From Amylostereum areolatum (Eukaryota > Basidiomycota > Agaricomycetes > Russulales > Stereaceae), in NCBI GenBank assembly GCA_012932865.1, contig SAXG01000115.1, forward strand, positions 1-64,000: 64,000 nt of DNA, read 5' to 3'. How positions within the stretch are numbered: the first letter of the stretch is position 1; every line of letters begins with the position of its first letter. The notes under the pieces were generated by a model. That model saw nothing but the letters and a program-made list of their open reading frames with translations, did no database searches and was not told the origin of the DNA. Positions 22,691 through 36,013 of this stretch are shown here, one piece after another. The position numbers were made by a program, and so were the translations under genes.

Positions 22691-23811
22691 CTCAGGAACA
22701 ACCCCGTTCTCTCCCCAGGCCGATGGGACGAAACGTTTCGGAGCATATGCTCCCGCTCTTCGATTTGTGTATAACTTCCCCGCGGCGGCGCGTGAGTTGC
22801 TATTTTGATCCTGATTCTCCCACAGGCACTCTTACGGTTGCGTTTATAGGCGTTTATAGACCTGACCCATAACGCGCAAACTTATGTGCTTGTATCCCGG
22901 AGGCTTATGGTCCATTCTGATAAATGTAGGACGTCGCAGCCACAAACTTAGCCGTTCATGACTACTGCGGCTGACAGTACTGTTCACCATGGGATCAGCG
23001 TTGTACATCAGCCAGGTCTACACACTGACAGCGCACGCTCTTCAAGGTATCACAAAGGACGGTATGACGGACGTTTCCAGATCTGAAACACGAATACCCT
23101 ATCCAAGTTCATTTCGTGGGAATGGAATCGTCGTGGTTGACTGAAGCCCGCTGCTCGTAAAGATTGTCCTGCTCTTTTCTGACGTTATACGGAGACACGG
23201 TCTAACATGTACGGCACTTTCACAAAGTAATGCATATGCCCACGATTGTCCATGCTATAAACGGGGTCGTACATGTTGGGATAAAGGCCCAAACAACTGC
23301 ATCGTCGTTAGGCCTGTGACGAGAGACTACTATAAATATATGTAAGGGCGTGTTTTCGATGCTCCAGTAAGTTTTAGACTGTTGCGTGTTCGACGCGCGC
23401 GCCCTTGTAAGCGCGTGGAACGTACGGCAGGCCAATGTCATCATCGGCGAAGTTCATAGCCACGCGCGCCGAGCAAGGTGAAGGCCGCCCGCAGGCGGCG
23501 CTTGTCGAGTTGGGAAAACAGGGCGATACTCGAACTCGGAGCTACGCCGTAGTGCGGCTAGGGATTTGGCTCAAAGCTTAACGCTTGAAGATTGAAGTAC
23601 CGAAGGCGATTTTAGTTACGAAGGTATGTGGTGTTTATTGAAGGTGCCGACGACAGACAGGAACGTAACGCGCTGGCTGTATGCTGAGAGTACATATTAT
23701 AACACAATTGCCAGTGAAACACTACATGTGTGACTATGAAACGAACATGCATTCAGTCATCGTCCGTAAGAAAGAAATACAAACATCAGGATATGGATGA
23801 CAGTGATAGAA
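22691..23811. other. Intergenic region, no supported gene
   Basis: About 1.1 kb. A weak B-box-like TTCGAGT word near 23530 (minus strand) prompted a tRNA search, but no acceptor or D stem can be formed. ORFs are short and featureless. Confidence 0.45.
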
Positions 23812-26343
23812 TCACGACTGTGAAGACGTACACATGCCAGTATGGCTCAGAATGTCTACCGAACCCTCCCGCTTGGTATGGGTCTCGAGGTTACTGACAG
23901 ACAAAGGAAGAGAACGCTGTCCGACCGGCTGGTCCTTGGTCTTCCGGCATGCGTCTCCGGCCCAGGGAGACAAGGGGACGCATGCGTTCTTGCGTGGTTG
24001 GAGGAACTCATCCCAGTGGGGCTTCGGCGTCTGCAGGCTGAATGTGGAGGAAGGAGAGTGTTCATGTGGCCGTCCGTCGTCCGGAGGGACGCCATCGAAC
24101 TCGGGAACAGGGGAAAACTCGTCCGCCTCGTAGGAGCCCACATCGGATTCCGCTTCGGAACCGCCAGTCTTCCGTTTCTTTGGTATCTGTGGAGGAGGCA
24201 TAGAGCTGTCACGCTTAGTTCCATGTGTCGTTCTGGGGTCCGCGCCTCCTGGTCCATCGCTCCTGCGCCCGAAGCGCCCGAAGCCGCCCAATCCGCCACC
24301 GCCCAATCCGCCACCGCCCAATCCGCCACCACCCAATCCGCCGCCACCACCGCCCCAGCCTGGATTTTGATTATGACTCGATTTGTTACGAGCTCGCCAT
24401 GATGCCCGACTTCGATGCTCGTCGAGGTGAAGTTTAAGCTTCTCCGGTGTCAATTCGAAGAAGTCTTTAAGAACGCCAGTGTCCAAGTAAGCGGCGAGTT
24501 TGCAGAGAAACGAGTAGAATTTCAAGAATTCCAGCGGCTTCCGAATGTTGAAGGTCGCAAACTCGTATTCCAGAAGCTTGTAGGAAGGGCCTGCATCGCC
24601 GTTTCGCTTCTCCATTCCGTATATCCGAATCACTCTGTTCGCGAACACAAAGCCAAAGTTCTCCGCAAGTGAGAGGCCGAGACTTTCCTGCTGGTGGAGG
24701 CCGGTAGACAAATCATACATGAGTTGATTTTTGTTACGGTCATGCTCGTCCCACTTTCCCTCTCCAGGAAACAGCATTAACGAGACGGCGAGCACGCCCA
24801 AAGGATCCGCCTGCCAATGCGTATCCGAGAGCACGTGTACGGGGATTTGGTGTATACCGAGTAGTTCGGCTTGCAGGAGTAGGGGGCTGGCGCAAATGGT
24901 ACAAAAGTCGAGCCTGGCTTTGTCGGGGAAACTAGGACCCGATGCCGCAAGGTGTATCTCTACTTCACGTCTGATTTAGAGAGTAATCAGTATAGACACA
25001 GAAGGCAAGAGAGGTTCAACTTATGCGATGGAATGGAAAGGTTTCCGTCCTCCGTTCCGGAAGGCCATGTTCAACAGAGGAACTATGGGATGTGATTGGG
25101 TGGCTTCGTTGGCACATCCATCTTTCCATTGTTCGCAAGTGTCAAACGTATTCGCGAGGGCAGGAAGTGAGTACACGACGTGGAATGGGTCGTCGTCGAC
25201 GACTGCTACGCTGCTCTTCGACGCCTGTACACTGGTGATGGATAATTTATCGGCATAGAGTGGGGTGTATACTGCTGCCTGTCGGAGACGTCAGGAGGAT
25301 CTTGGCGGGGATGTTTGATAACATACATCAATTTCGAAGAGGGATTTGGGAAGTGTGAAGTCGAGGAGCTTGAATATAATCCTTTCGCTACATTCCTCTT
25401 CTGAGAGGAGAGAGATGGTGATTGGTGGTCGGGTAGCAGCCATCCACAGGGTCATTTTGGAGTGGTCCTTGGCAACGCTAAGTAGATAGTGAGCCAATGC
25501 GAAGTAGGGACACGCATTAAACTCACACAGACGCACTGCCTTTCCCCTTTTTCCCTGTTGGATCTGAAATATCCGATACAGACATGGTGCGGTCTTGGAA
25601 GGTCGTCGGGCGGACTTGAGATAGAGGCAACCTAAAGTCAGCACCGGTGAATTGATCATAGGGTTGCTATGCACCTGAGATACTTGGATGAGATGTTGCC
25701 ACAAGAATCTAGTAGAGATGGTACTAACGAGTGAGGTGATATGCGGGCAAATGAAGAGCAGCCCAGTCAGATGGTTGTCTAACAAAGAGATGAGCTGCAC
25801 GATTTCGTTTAAACCCATTTCTTCCAAAGCAACGGGCTTGAAGATGATAGCTATGTCGATCCTCGCATGCCGTTTCTCACTGTGGAAAAGGTCCAGCAGG
25901 GAGCCCATCAAGGAAACCGCCGTCCGGAGGTCAACACGCGGATGTGGCGTGAAGTTCAAAACTTGGTGTGCCAGGGGGGCTAATCGCAGGCGCAGTAGGC
26001 GGCAGGTACCACAAAGAGCACTTATAGTTCTGGGATCAACCCCCCCCCCCGCAAGATAAGCTGGTGGAAGATTGCAGATGGGAGATTGGCCAACGGAGAT
26101 CGGGCAGTCTGATGATCCGAGATATTAGTGGTTATGATATTGCAAGCAAGCGTGTCGAGACTGAACTTGTACGTGGCATTGGTTGGGGAGCTCAACGAGT
26201 CTTTCCGTAAAGAACGGGGTCAGGATTTCGATGGGACGGCAAGGGGTCGACGGGGTGGCTTGAATTGAGGGCAGCGGTGCATTCATATGACCGTTTGAAG
26301 CCGCGACTTTGGACAAGAGCATTGACCGAGCGCCAGAAACCAT
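23812..26343 (-). CDS. Hypothetical protein with Gly-Leu repeat, possible F-box-like N-terminus
   Basis: Multi-exon minus-strand gene without a family I can name. The clearest exons are 25291-about 26035 (DPRTISALCGTCRLLRLRLA then TAVSLMGSLLDLFHSEKRHA, weakly F-box-like), joined by a good GT-AG intron to AAVYTPLYADKLSITSVQAS (about 25255), and 23812-about 24965 (EIHLAASGPSFPDKARLDFC, VLSDTHWQADPLGVLAVSLM, FLKFYSFLCKLAAYLDTGVL). The last exon carries a glycine repeat of GGGGL units (about 24290-24350) and a disordered tail. The junction near 25000-25010 does not resolve: the upstream frame hits TAA after KPFHSIA. An 11-C run at 26040-26050 obscures the 5' part. The start at 26343 is a guess. 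Confidence 0.4.
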
Positions 26344-27007
26344 GTCCTCTGACGATAACTTTTCACTATCGTCCAAGGTTATACTGGACAATAGGACCGT
26401 GGTGTCCTAGAAGTAATGAGACCTGAGACATCATGCCTCCGATATACGCTGAGAGGAGCTCGTACCTCAGAGCTCATGGTCATGCGAGATGAATCGATGA
26501 TGTGTCGTGTTGGTCTAAAAAGATGATTCGCATCACATGCGGCGGGGCATCCTTGATATACGCCATGAAGTACAACACTTCGCTGCAACGAGCGACAAGG
26601 TGATAACTAGGAGGGAGCATTTATCCAGCTACAGTATAATGGACTTGTCTGCGTGCGAGGAACATGAGCTACCAGCTCGGTATGATGGAAAAAAGAAAGC
26701 GCACCGACAGGAATACATTGTGGTGTCGATGGCGGAATTGAACTTCATAAAGAGGGCGGTTACCAGTGACATCTTCGCATGAAGGATCGACTTACTCCAT
26801 CCGGAGCGTCCAGTCCACAATCTCCGGGCGGCCTTGAAAGGCGACGAATCAGACACAATGCGATGGTGAGAATTTCGGACAGAAGGCTAGAAGGGTTACA
26901 CCGACGATTCGTTAAAAAACATGTGGAAATCCCAGGGAGAACAGATAATGGTAACGTAGTGCGACAAATGCTAGTGGTGTGATAGGTGAGACCGGGTAGG
27001 AGAGGAA
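26344..27007. other. Intergenic region, no supported gene
   Basis: About 660 nt downstream of asf1. Several ORFs of 60-80 codons on the minus strand show no motif. It may contain extra 5' exons of the neighbouring hypothetical gene. Confidence 0.4.
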
Positions 27008-27772
27008 TCATGACGCCGCCGAAGGGACACCGTTGGGCTCGTCATTCATAGGATCGTCTTGGTCAAGGTCATTTGCAGATGGTACTGCTGCAGAGGTTGC
27101 AGCACCTGCGGCTGTCTGGACCGCATGCTGAGGAGAAACGTCCCTGTGACCGTAAACCAAAGCCAACAATGAGCCACGCGCTGACAACAAAGAAGAAGGC
27201 GACGCACCATTTAATTTGGAACCGCGTTACGCGCGGCTTCGTGCTGATGTCCCTAACCAACTTGTCGAAATGAATTTGTGGTGGTGGGGTCGCCTTCATC
27301 TCCTCATTGTCGTATTCAGTGTTCTGATAGTACCCGACGCGAACAAACTCCTGGTCTCGATATGATCCCGTGAGAATGAGGGCAGCAACGCCAAGGACAT
27401 CTTCGGTGGGGATTTTAGATGGAGATGGCGCCGATCCCTCGAAATCGAAAGCATTGACGCCAACGGGAACGGGCCCTACGAGACAGTCATCGAGTTCTTG
27501 GTCTAGCTCTTCGTTCCCCGGCGAGGACACATATATAAGGCGCCACTCGAGATCTGGCGAGGGTGGTCAGTTTCATACCATGTTACATGGTGATGACATA
27601 CGCACCGTCTTTGAGGGCGGAAATACATTCGAATGTGACGCGAAAATGGTATGGATCGAGGAAGCGTGCCGGATTGTTGAGAAACTCGACGTTCTATGCC
27701 AATGCCACTTTCTTCAGCATCTCAAACGCAAAGAAGGAAAAACCCATTCACACGTATCGTTACAATAGACAT
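27008..27772 (-). CDS. asf1: Histone chaperone Asf1
   Basis: Binds H3-H4 dimers and hands them to replication-coupled and replication-independent assembly factors in the nucleus. Exon 1 is tiny: ATG 27772, MSIVTIR. An intron ends at GGCATAG, then NVEFLNNPARFLDPYHFRVT and FECISALKD, another intron, and LEWRLIYVSSPGNEELDQEL with the immunoglobulin-like core continuing VPVGVNAFDFEGSAPSPSKI, DVLGVAALILTGSYRDQEFV and RVGYYQNTEYDNEEM. The domain closes at RDISTKPRVTRFQIKW, followed by a further intron and a short acidic tail ending DEPNGVPSAAS. Domain length and all core segments match the family. Confidence 0.93.
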
Positions 27773-28303
27773 ATTTCACTGTGTGGGAGGTGAAGGGGGA
27801 GAAAGAGAGAACAATTGGAGCTACTAGTCCTAGTCTACTGGAGAACTGAAGTGAGGTGACGGGGGAGTCGCGTCCCGTCACGGAGGGTCACGTACACGTG
27901 CAGTCGTGACTGGAGGCAAGGACCATCACGCCTCCAAGTTCTCGGGCACCTTCCTCAAGTCCTCCGTCTTCTCCACCTCCGCATCCCCTCACGTCCGTCA
28001 AGCACGCTCCTACTCCGAACTCAGCGCGCCAGATCGCAGCTCACGAAGCGCCCACGCTCTTATCACTGATCCTCTCTTTTTCGCCATCTTCCACCACACA
28101 TCCACCACCACCAAACAAGAGCGCTTGTAGTCTTTGGCCCCAAATCCCCAAGCTTCAAGGTCCACTATCGACGACGCCAGAACGAATACAACCCACGACA
28201 TATTCTTTGTACCGTCATATCTCTCCCCGCTTTGATGTTTTACTAGCAACCCTACGCTCTCATCTGCACTTCGTCAACGCCCATCTACCCTTGCATCCTC
28301 ACC
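27773..28303. promoter_or_regulatory. Divergent intergenic region between asf1 and the Lte1-like gene
   Basis: About 530 nt between two divergent starts. An open frame at 27906-28130 (non-conserved, Ser-rich) probably reflects a leader. No TATA box is evident. Confidence 0.45.
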
Positions 28304-31300
28304 ATGTCTACAAACCCTCTTTTACCGGCTCTCGTCATCCCTGACGAAGGGGAGTCGTCATTTATCTCAACCCCTGTTCTCTCCCAGATGCTCTCGTCAT
28401 TTGGATCGAGCATGTCAAGCTCTGAAGACGCGAATTCGGTTACCCAGGCCTCATCCGAGGTCGCCTCAAATCACCTTTCCCCCAACTCCAGTCATCTTCG
28501 CCTCCCTATCCCTACCCCTTCTGCCAACCACTCCCAAGCTTCGTTCGCATTTGTAGATGTCACCGAAGAGGAGGCAGGTGGGGACTTCGGTGACCTACCA
28601 ACTGAGGTTGCAGAGGCCGACATATCCATTGCACGTGAGTGCTTTTGCGCTTGCAGTTATCCTCGATACCGGGCTGGTATACCCAGTAGTTGTTATTTGT
28701 TGCAACCGAGTGGAATAACCGGCATCGCGCCAGGTTGCCAGCACCATGTCATTCGTGACTAGCGCCTGGCAATGCCCGGTGATCGATACCAATGCAGCCC
28801 TTTATCTTCTTTTGCCGCTTAATTCTGACGTCGTTATTCCAGCGGACGGCTCTTTTGTTGAGACGTCTTCCGGTCAGGCCGCTCGGGAGCTGAAGAAACG
28901 CTACGACCGGATCATGGGTGTCTCGAAAGACGTCCGTTCACCTTATGCCATTACCGCCTTTACCAACCAGCATGGCAGACAAATGTTCCGCGTCGGGTGA
29001 GTTGATGCGTACATTCTCACGCCTGCATATCGCCTAATAAGTCGACATTCATCGTTCAGGCACCGGGGTATGAACCCCCCTGGTAAGACGGCGGAACAAG
29101 TGGAGGAGGAAGTAGAGCGACGCGCGACCGTACAAGTCGATACGAGCTCGTATAAGCCTCATCAAGAACCCAAGAAGTCCATCAACTCTACGTCCGGACG
29201 CCGCTCCCCGAGACGATCGCGTCTTAGCATGAATGCTTTCCACCCTCCCTCTATGTACCCTGTCCCAATCACTGCCCCTCGTGCACAAGAGGTACTACAA
29301 CCGCGACCGAACTATGATGGAGCCCGTTCGCCCCCAACCCGGAAACTCAGAAAGACTCGTTCCAACCCACAGCTTTCTGGAGGATTGCCGTCTTCTTCTG
29401 GAGGATTACCCCCAACTTCAGGACATACGGGACGCGGACACTCGCAAAGCGTTACCGCCGCCGATCTTCCCCGATATCCCATGGTTGCGGCCAGCATCCG
29501 TGCACCCCCTCTCGTGGATATTTTCGCCAATACCATGCGTTGGAATAGCATACCTCCCTCTCCCGCGGTATCCAACACGTCTTTCTCATCTCTCGGTCCT
29601 GGTCAAATGGGAGACGGCAGTCACTCACCTGTGGTCTTTACGGATCCGTTCGGTCCTCGCGTAACGTTCGATTCGCCTTCCCGTCCTTCCGACTCTTACC
29701 TCTCTGCACCTGGTTTGCGGGAAATGCAGTCGTTTGAATCAGGCCTTACCGCCCGCGCCGATACGAGCCCCCGGGGAGCCAGGTCGAGCATTTTTTCTCC
29801 CTCTGGTCTGTTCTCCAAGAATAGCCCGTCAACGCCACCCGCCGAAACGTCCCCCCCCACTCCTTCCATCGCCCCTCCTTCTCCTGCGAGTCGTCCCGGT
29901 TCTGTCGATCGCAGTTATATCCCGACCGTGGAAACCCTCATGCACACTCGATACTCTCCGGAGGTCTTCGATGTCTTACAAACCTATCGCGGCCTTCCTT
30001 TGTTGGACCGACTCGCTCCTGACTCTACGGAGACTACCGTCATCAAGATGTCCTTGACCGCTGACGAAACGGCCGCTCCTCGGGATGACCCGCGGTTCGT
30101 TATTTGGGGCGAGGTTTATCCCGAACCAACGGATGACTCTTCGGTGTCCATCTCACAACCAACAGACCGTTCTTCTTCACGTTCCGTTGCATCCAGAAGA
30201 CGTAGCACCAAGGGCAGGGAGTCTCCTCCCGATGAACCTCCCAATGTGGAAGTCTCTTCCCCTCCACTGCCCGAGAAGATTTTGGTGGCCGCGACTATTG
30301 AGCGGTGGATGGCTCAACTTACGAGTGAATTGAACTATGACGAACTTCTGGTCTTTTTCATGACCTACCGCACATACATCACACCGGTGGACCTGTGCCA
30401 CTTGCTGATTTGTCGGTTCCATTGGGCATTAGGGCAGCATACATCGGAGCATGACGAGATGGTCCGGAGAATTGTCCGCGTACGGACATTCGTCGCCATC
30501 CGTTATTGGCTGTTGACTTTTTTCGAAGTGGATTTCATACCGAGTCGGGAGCTCAGGCTGTTGTTGGCTGGATGGTTAAATGCTTTGCGCAAGGACCCGG
30601 TTTTGGGGAAGCACCACGATGCAACGGTAAGTCTCGGTTTGTGTGTGTACCGTGCACACTGACGAGCGACTGTATAGGGCATTGTACGGAAACTCATTTC
30701 GGTTGTGAGGGAATGTAAGGAGGTCCACACCCAGCGAATTCGCCCACCCACGGGCACAACGACCCGATCCACAAGTCCCCCATCTGCTTCGCCCCCTGCC
30801 AGAGGTCACCAGCTTGGTGAGCTCTTCGGCAACTCACTGAATGCCCTTCCGCGGAAGTCATGGTCCTCCAACGATTCCGACCTTGACTTGGACTTCATTC
30901 CGGAGGGGGAGTCGACTATGAACGGGGACAGCATTTCGAATGGCGACAAACTGGAACATTCCGCATACTCCTTACTACAACAACCCCTTCACAAGGCGAT
31001 CATGGAGCATCGCCCATCTATGTCCACTACAACGCCCGGCGTCCCGTTTACAGCGTCACAGACCCTTCCCGTTCATTCCAATATTCTTTCCCGCGCGTTC
31101 GTCAATACGATTGGCCGTCTGGGGCGATGGAAGCGAATAAATTCTCGCCCGGCTGCGACAACGCTTTTGGCCGACAATGCGGAGGTCTCAGCATTCGACC
31201 TAGAACTCACCGTTAGGGGAGATCTTCTCAAGGTCAGGGGTGGCGTCGAGCAGTATCTCAAGATGATTGAGAACGAGTCGAGGGCACGGGCTGCCATTCC

Positions 31301-33605
31301 GTCATACCAACCGCCTGTGCCGCCTCCCGCCACTGCTTACATCGCTGCTGCCGCCATTCCGGCCCCACCATCCCCTCCCCTTTCAAGGACAGGGGAACCA
31401 GCGCCTAACAATTCATCTGAGGTTGATGTTCCAGAGGCTGTGGATGATGACGAATCCATAACCGAAGCATCAGAGGAGAGCGCCAAGCTAGTTGCAGACC
31501 TCCAACCCGTTCATAGCTCAACGTCAACTCCTGTGCAGCTCTCGCTACAACCCACTCATCGGGCATTGAGCGCCACCAGTTCTTCTGGCTCCTCGTCAAA
31601 CTATGGTGAACGTTTTGTCTCGCGGTGGCATCAGCAGTCGGTGTCATCTCAATCCCAATCTCGGGGCGGACCGAACTCGTGGGGCCTGGATGTTGTCTCT
31701 ATCGATGACCTTGATCTTTCCGACGCTTCATCGGAGACTTCGAATAGTCCGACAATGCCTCCAGGTCTCAAGAAAACACCCCGTAGACTCCCACTCCGTC
31801 GCGACTTCGAATTCGTGGATCGTAACCGCGAGAGCGTCTCCTCTATGGGTCTGACATCGCGCGATTCTGTCACGTCGGCGAGTTCGGCATCGTCGTCTGT
31901 CAGGCTGGGCAATACTATCCAACAGTGGCAGGTCAATGCAATCGTCGATTCGCTGAGCGATGATGACGAGACTGGGGATGTGGAGGCTGCCTTGCGTCGC
32001 CTTGAGGGTCACATGAACCCGCATACCCAGCAGGTGAAGGCGTCCAAGGTCGACAATTGGGTCAAGACCATCCGTGAACGATTAGAAGCAGGGGCCTACG
32101 GACAAGAAGTGCCAAGATACTCGTCCGACGGGGAGGAACTCAATGACGCGGAACGGCGCTCCACTGCGTGGGGATACGATACCGACATTGTATCGCCCCC
32201 AGAGAGCAACTCGCGTCGCAGCTCGCAAGCCTCCGCTCGGTTAATCACAACAATACCTGCTTCACCGGTCCAATCGCCCTCGGCGGACGATGCGACACCC
32301 GTTATAGCTCAAGGACCGCGTCCGCCTCCTGCTAACCCCGAACCTCGTCAGGATGTGGAGCCCCCTGTTCCTGATGAGATTCTAAAGAGTCGGCTAACTG
32401 CATCGATCCCCCCTACACCATTGTCTCCGCAAAACTCTGTGCGGAGTGGAGGCTCAAGGCAGACTAACCAAGGCTCGTCCGTGCTCAGCCCTCCAAGACC
32501 CAGGAATCCTCGCGTGCATCGCTCGTGGGTGCACGGCTACAACTCTGGTGAACTCGCGGAGCATTTCACGCTGATTGACAAAGAGCTCTTCCTTGGGGTC
32601 AAGTTTGAGGAGCTTGTTGGGGACGATTGGGTGAGTGTTGTTGACGAGGCCAATGTGCTGGATTGGGGTGTCTTCTTGAAGGAGCGGGCGAGGTGGAAAG
32701 CTGAGGGTCGGGATGGATACAAGACGAGCGCACTCGTGGCGGCAAGGGCAAGGTTCAACCTCATGGCGTACTTTGTACTGTCTGAAATTGTCTTGACGCA
32801 CCCGGCCGCGAGACCTGCGTTGGTCGGAAAGTTCATCCGGATTGCCTGGGTATGTTTCTTCGATCTCTTTGTTATCTTCATGGTGCTTACGTATCCCTCA
32901 GAAATGTTATACCCTTAATAACTTCAGTACCCTCGTTGCCATTATCGCTGGCCTGCGCTCTGATTGGGTCAGCAAGGTGATGCGCAAGTTATGGAACCGC
33001 GTGAACGTGTACAATCTTCGGATGTTGAAAGATCTCACGTCCTTCACCAGCCAAGAAAACGACTTTGCCCACATTCGAACGGCTGTGGCTGCTCTGGCAG
33101 ACGCGAAACCGAGCGCGACTGAAGAGACGAGCTCAAGCAAAGGCTCTACCAAGGGCAAAGAGACGTCTCGACCAGGCTGTATACCCTTCCTCGGTTCGTC
33201 TTTCTCCCCTCTCATACCCGACGTTATCCGACTCAACTGTTTCAATTAGGCATATACCTTTCTCAACTACACCGCTATTCTCAGCTGCCTGACCTCGTCG
33301 ATCCCACGGCACCGACTGAAGCCGTGAACATCGACCGCACGACCAACAGCTTCCATGCGCCTGCACATCCCGAAGTTTTTGCGACTCTCGCCCCTCTTCC
33401 TTCCTCCATGCAGCTTGAACCCCTCATTAACGTGCATAAGCAACGACTTATATCTGGGACGATCAAGAGTCTGGTGTCGGGGCAACATCTAGCCAGCCGT
33501 GTTCAGCTGTCAGTGGACAAGAAGCTCTTTCAGAAGTGTCTGAAACTGCGGGGGCTTGATACGGAGATGCTCGCCAGAGCGGAGGCGATGTATCCGGATG
33601 TGTGA
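28304..33605 (+). CDS. Lte1-like Ras guanine-nucleotide exchange factor
   Basis: Large gene of about 1600 residues in about six exons. ATG 28304 gives MSTNPLLPALVIPDEGESSF and a Ser-rich N-terminus; an intron of about 215 nt (28633-28850) follows. Next come a conserved piece (RELKKRYDRIMGVSKDVRSP) and a long disordered segment. The RasGEF_N domain is at about 30270-30720 (EKILVAATIERWMAQLTSEL, YDELLVFFMTYRTYITPVDL, VRTFVAIRYWLLTFFEVDFI). A 1.8 kb low-complexity spacer follows, then the catalytic RasGEF domain at about 32540-33600 (DKELFLGVKFEELVGDDWVS, FNLMAYFVLSEIVLTHPAAR, CYTLNNFSTLVAIIAGLRSD, GIYLSQLHRYSQLPDLVDPT). RasGEF_N far from a C-terminal RasGEF is the layout of Lte1, the mitotic-exit regulator. 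The cognate GTPase is inferred, not shown. Confidence 0.85.
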
Positions 33606-35408
33606 AGTCATGCGTTTGTTCGTTTGTTCGGATTGTTATCACAAACTATATGTTTATATGTATGCTTTGCTTTCGATGTCGCATCTTACGATTCTCCTTT
33701 ATTCGTTCTCTATTTCCCCTTCATTCTTGGTTCGTAAAGACTGTATTTAGTCCTGATTGGCTTGTGGTATAGTGGATGCTGGATGGCTGACGTCGTGGGA
33801 TCTTCAAACCACGCGTAACGCGCCCATAGTACCTTGAAGATTGAACTCAAGCTAAAGCTTAAGTCTGTCTGTTGAAGCTTGAAGCTTGAAGACGTACCAC
33901 CGACCACCTCTTCTGCCCGATTGATATGCTGACAGCTGATCTTCCTTGCTGCAATTTCGGACGCGTTGTCAGACAATGTCAATACCAGGCACGACTTTTG
34001 CAAGACGCGTTATGTCTTGGTTGATGGGGAAAATATCACCGGACCGCGTCATGTTCACCATGAGCCTGCAAGGCTGCAAGGGCTCCTGCAGGGGCCGCGC
34101 AGAGATTGCGTCTGGGCCAAGTCCCGCACCTTCCAGCGTCCTTGTCAAGTTGTTGCGGCGTCATTGACAATCCAGGTGATATACGCATCAGGCCACACAT
34201 CAAGACTGTGGCAGAAGTGAGAAGCGTGGTGGGAACCCGGAACACGCAGGGCCTACTATAGGTTCGTACTTAGATCCGTGGAAGATGAAACACCCTTTCT
34301 CAAGCTCGTAGCAGTTTTGACAGGTCTTGATTAGCTTGACTTGTCATTACGAGGCACTCGACGTTGTCTGGGACGTAGACGTACTAATAGTAGTAGTACT
34401 AGCCTCTTAAGATCTTAGCGCCAGAGTCAAGCGATTCTTACTAATCAGATAGATCGCCGCGACAAAGTTGCAGTGAGTCACTTAGGGACCATGTCTTGAA
34501 AATATATCTATCTTTCGCATCAGCGAAAAAACGTTTGGCTTCCATACATTTACAAGGCTTTACAAAGGTCATAATACTCACCGTACGGTGAACTTTTCAC
34601 CCAGGTTTAGAGGACCAAGTTTCAGTTTTGCAATGCCGCCGCAAGCTTTGACAATGACACAGAAGTGCCACGAAACGGTGAGCTAAACCTAAACTGTAGG
34701 TTGATTCTCCGGTTTTCTTTCCCCTTAAGGGAATATAGCCTTCTCGATTACTTGCGATATTTTAATATTATTTAATCGATTTGTTTTTGAATAATAAATG
34801 ATCTTGTCTAATTTCAAACAGCTAAGTTAAGGACATAACTATAAGGACAGTACAAGTGTATTATAATCAAGTCTACACTCCGAAGTACTGTAGACGGAGA
34901 ATGTCAGCTACGATGTAAGGGTATCAAGGAGCAAAGGGGACGTACCGTGCGCTCGCCCAATGTCTGATAATAGGGCCTCTGAGATGCCATGGATGTCAGT
35001 TCGCGGTCAAACTCGAAAGAAAAGTACACGCACCTTGAACTTCTCGAAGTCGTGTCTTCGGTTGTTGGAGAGGCTGGCTGAGGGCGAGGATAACTTTTAA
35101 GCACCACGCTGCAGGGGTAGTCCGGGGTCCTGAAGCGCAGCCATTCGGGATCGCGTTTCGACGGTAGAGCTCGGAGAGAGGCTCAGAGAGTGAGCTTGAG
35201 CTTGTTTTAAGCTCTTGAACGCTCGGAATTCCTCGGTCCGCCGTCCGAGCGATCAAAGCGTCGGTGTCGTCGTCCTTTCGTGAACTTGCAATCCCTGCCA
35301 AAATGCTCGCAAGCCTCTCGGGGTTATATGAAAACCTTCAGCGGGACGGACCTGTTTTGGATCTGGAGAAAGCTTTGGCGAGGCGAATCCAAGATAGTGG
35401 AAGGCTGG
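33606..35408. other. Gene-poor AT-richer region
   Basis: About 1.8 kb after the RasGEF gene. AT content rises near 34740-34810. Small inverted words are visible (AGGTTTAG/CTAAACCT at 34604 and 34684; GTACTAATAGTAGTAGTAC near 34380) and an AAGCTTGAAGCTTGAAG-like motif near 33875. Minus-strand sequence 34950-35300 has weak coding character but no recognisable product. Confidence 0.45.
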
Positions 35409-35410
35409 TA

Positions 35411-35892
35411 CTGTACCGCTATGTAGTTAGGCAACTGGCAACCGTGGTCACATGACCGTGCGAATTGTCCCGGGGCTGCAACCGGGCTCGGGGACGGGGG
35501 GACACTCAGTTAGGCAACGCAACCAGTCCGTCCGGGCCAGCCGAGGCCAGCCGCGCCATTGGGTGTGTACGGGTTCCGTATTATGTGAAAATGGTACTTG
35601 TACAGACCTTTATGCATGTAGTGAATCCCCAAACTTTGCCCAAGTCGGTGACTGAATGACCTCGGGCCTCAAGACACAGTGTCTTCTATGATATACACAC
35701 TCTCATGCTATACGGTGATTTTGGGGCGATTTTGGGGCGATTTTTGAGCGGTTCTCGAGTGATTTTTGAGTTTTTCTCGCAAATGTTCAGAGCATGCAAC
35801 CCGGCCTGAGGGACAGGGGACAGGTCGCGAAATAGGCAACTGCAACTCACCCTCGGGGACAGGGGACGTTGCCTAACTACGTAGCGGTACAG
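35411..35892. mobile_element. MITE with TA target-site duplication and about 25-nt terminal inverted repeats
   Basis: The left end (35411-35435, CTGTACCGCTATGTAGTTAG then GCAAC) and right end (35868-35892, GTTGCCTAACTACGTAGCGG then TACAG) are inverted copies with one mismatch. A TA dinucleotide flanks each end (35409-35410 and 35893-35894), as left by Tc1/mariner-type transposases. The 482-nt body codes for nothing and has sub-terminal repeats: TAGGCAAC at 35510 and 35834, GGGGAC runs near 35480, 35815 and 35857, and a GATTTTGGGGC tandem near 35717. This is a non-autonomous element; the transposase source is not in the window. Confidence 0.85.
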
Positions 35893-36013
35893 TATGCGTC
35901 GGTGGATACCCTTACAATGGATTACATAATCGACTAAGCCTTGTAAACGACACGCGGAAAAAACTGAGGAACGCTTTTTCGCTGATGCGGTCCTGACTCC
36001 TCTCATCTTCAAT

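Noticed and set aside
23500..23570. tRNA-like TTCGAGT B-box word
   Set aside because: No acceptor, D or anticodon stem can be paired around it.
34904..35301. Minus-strand ORF with weak coding look
   Set aside because: It lacks an ATG at its open end and resembles no family; too little to call a gene.
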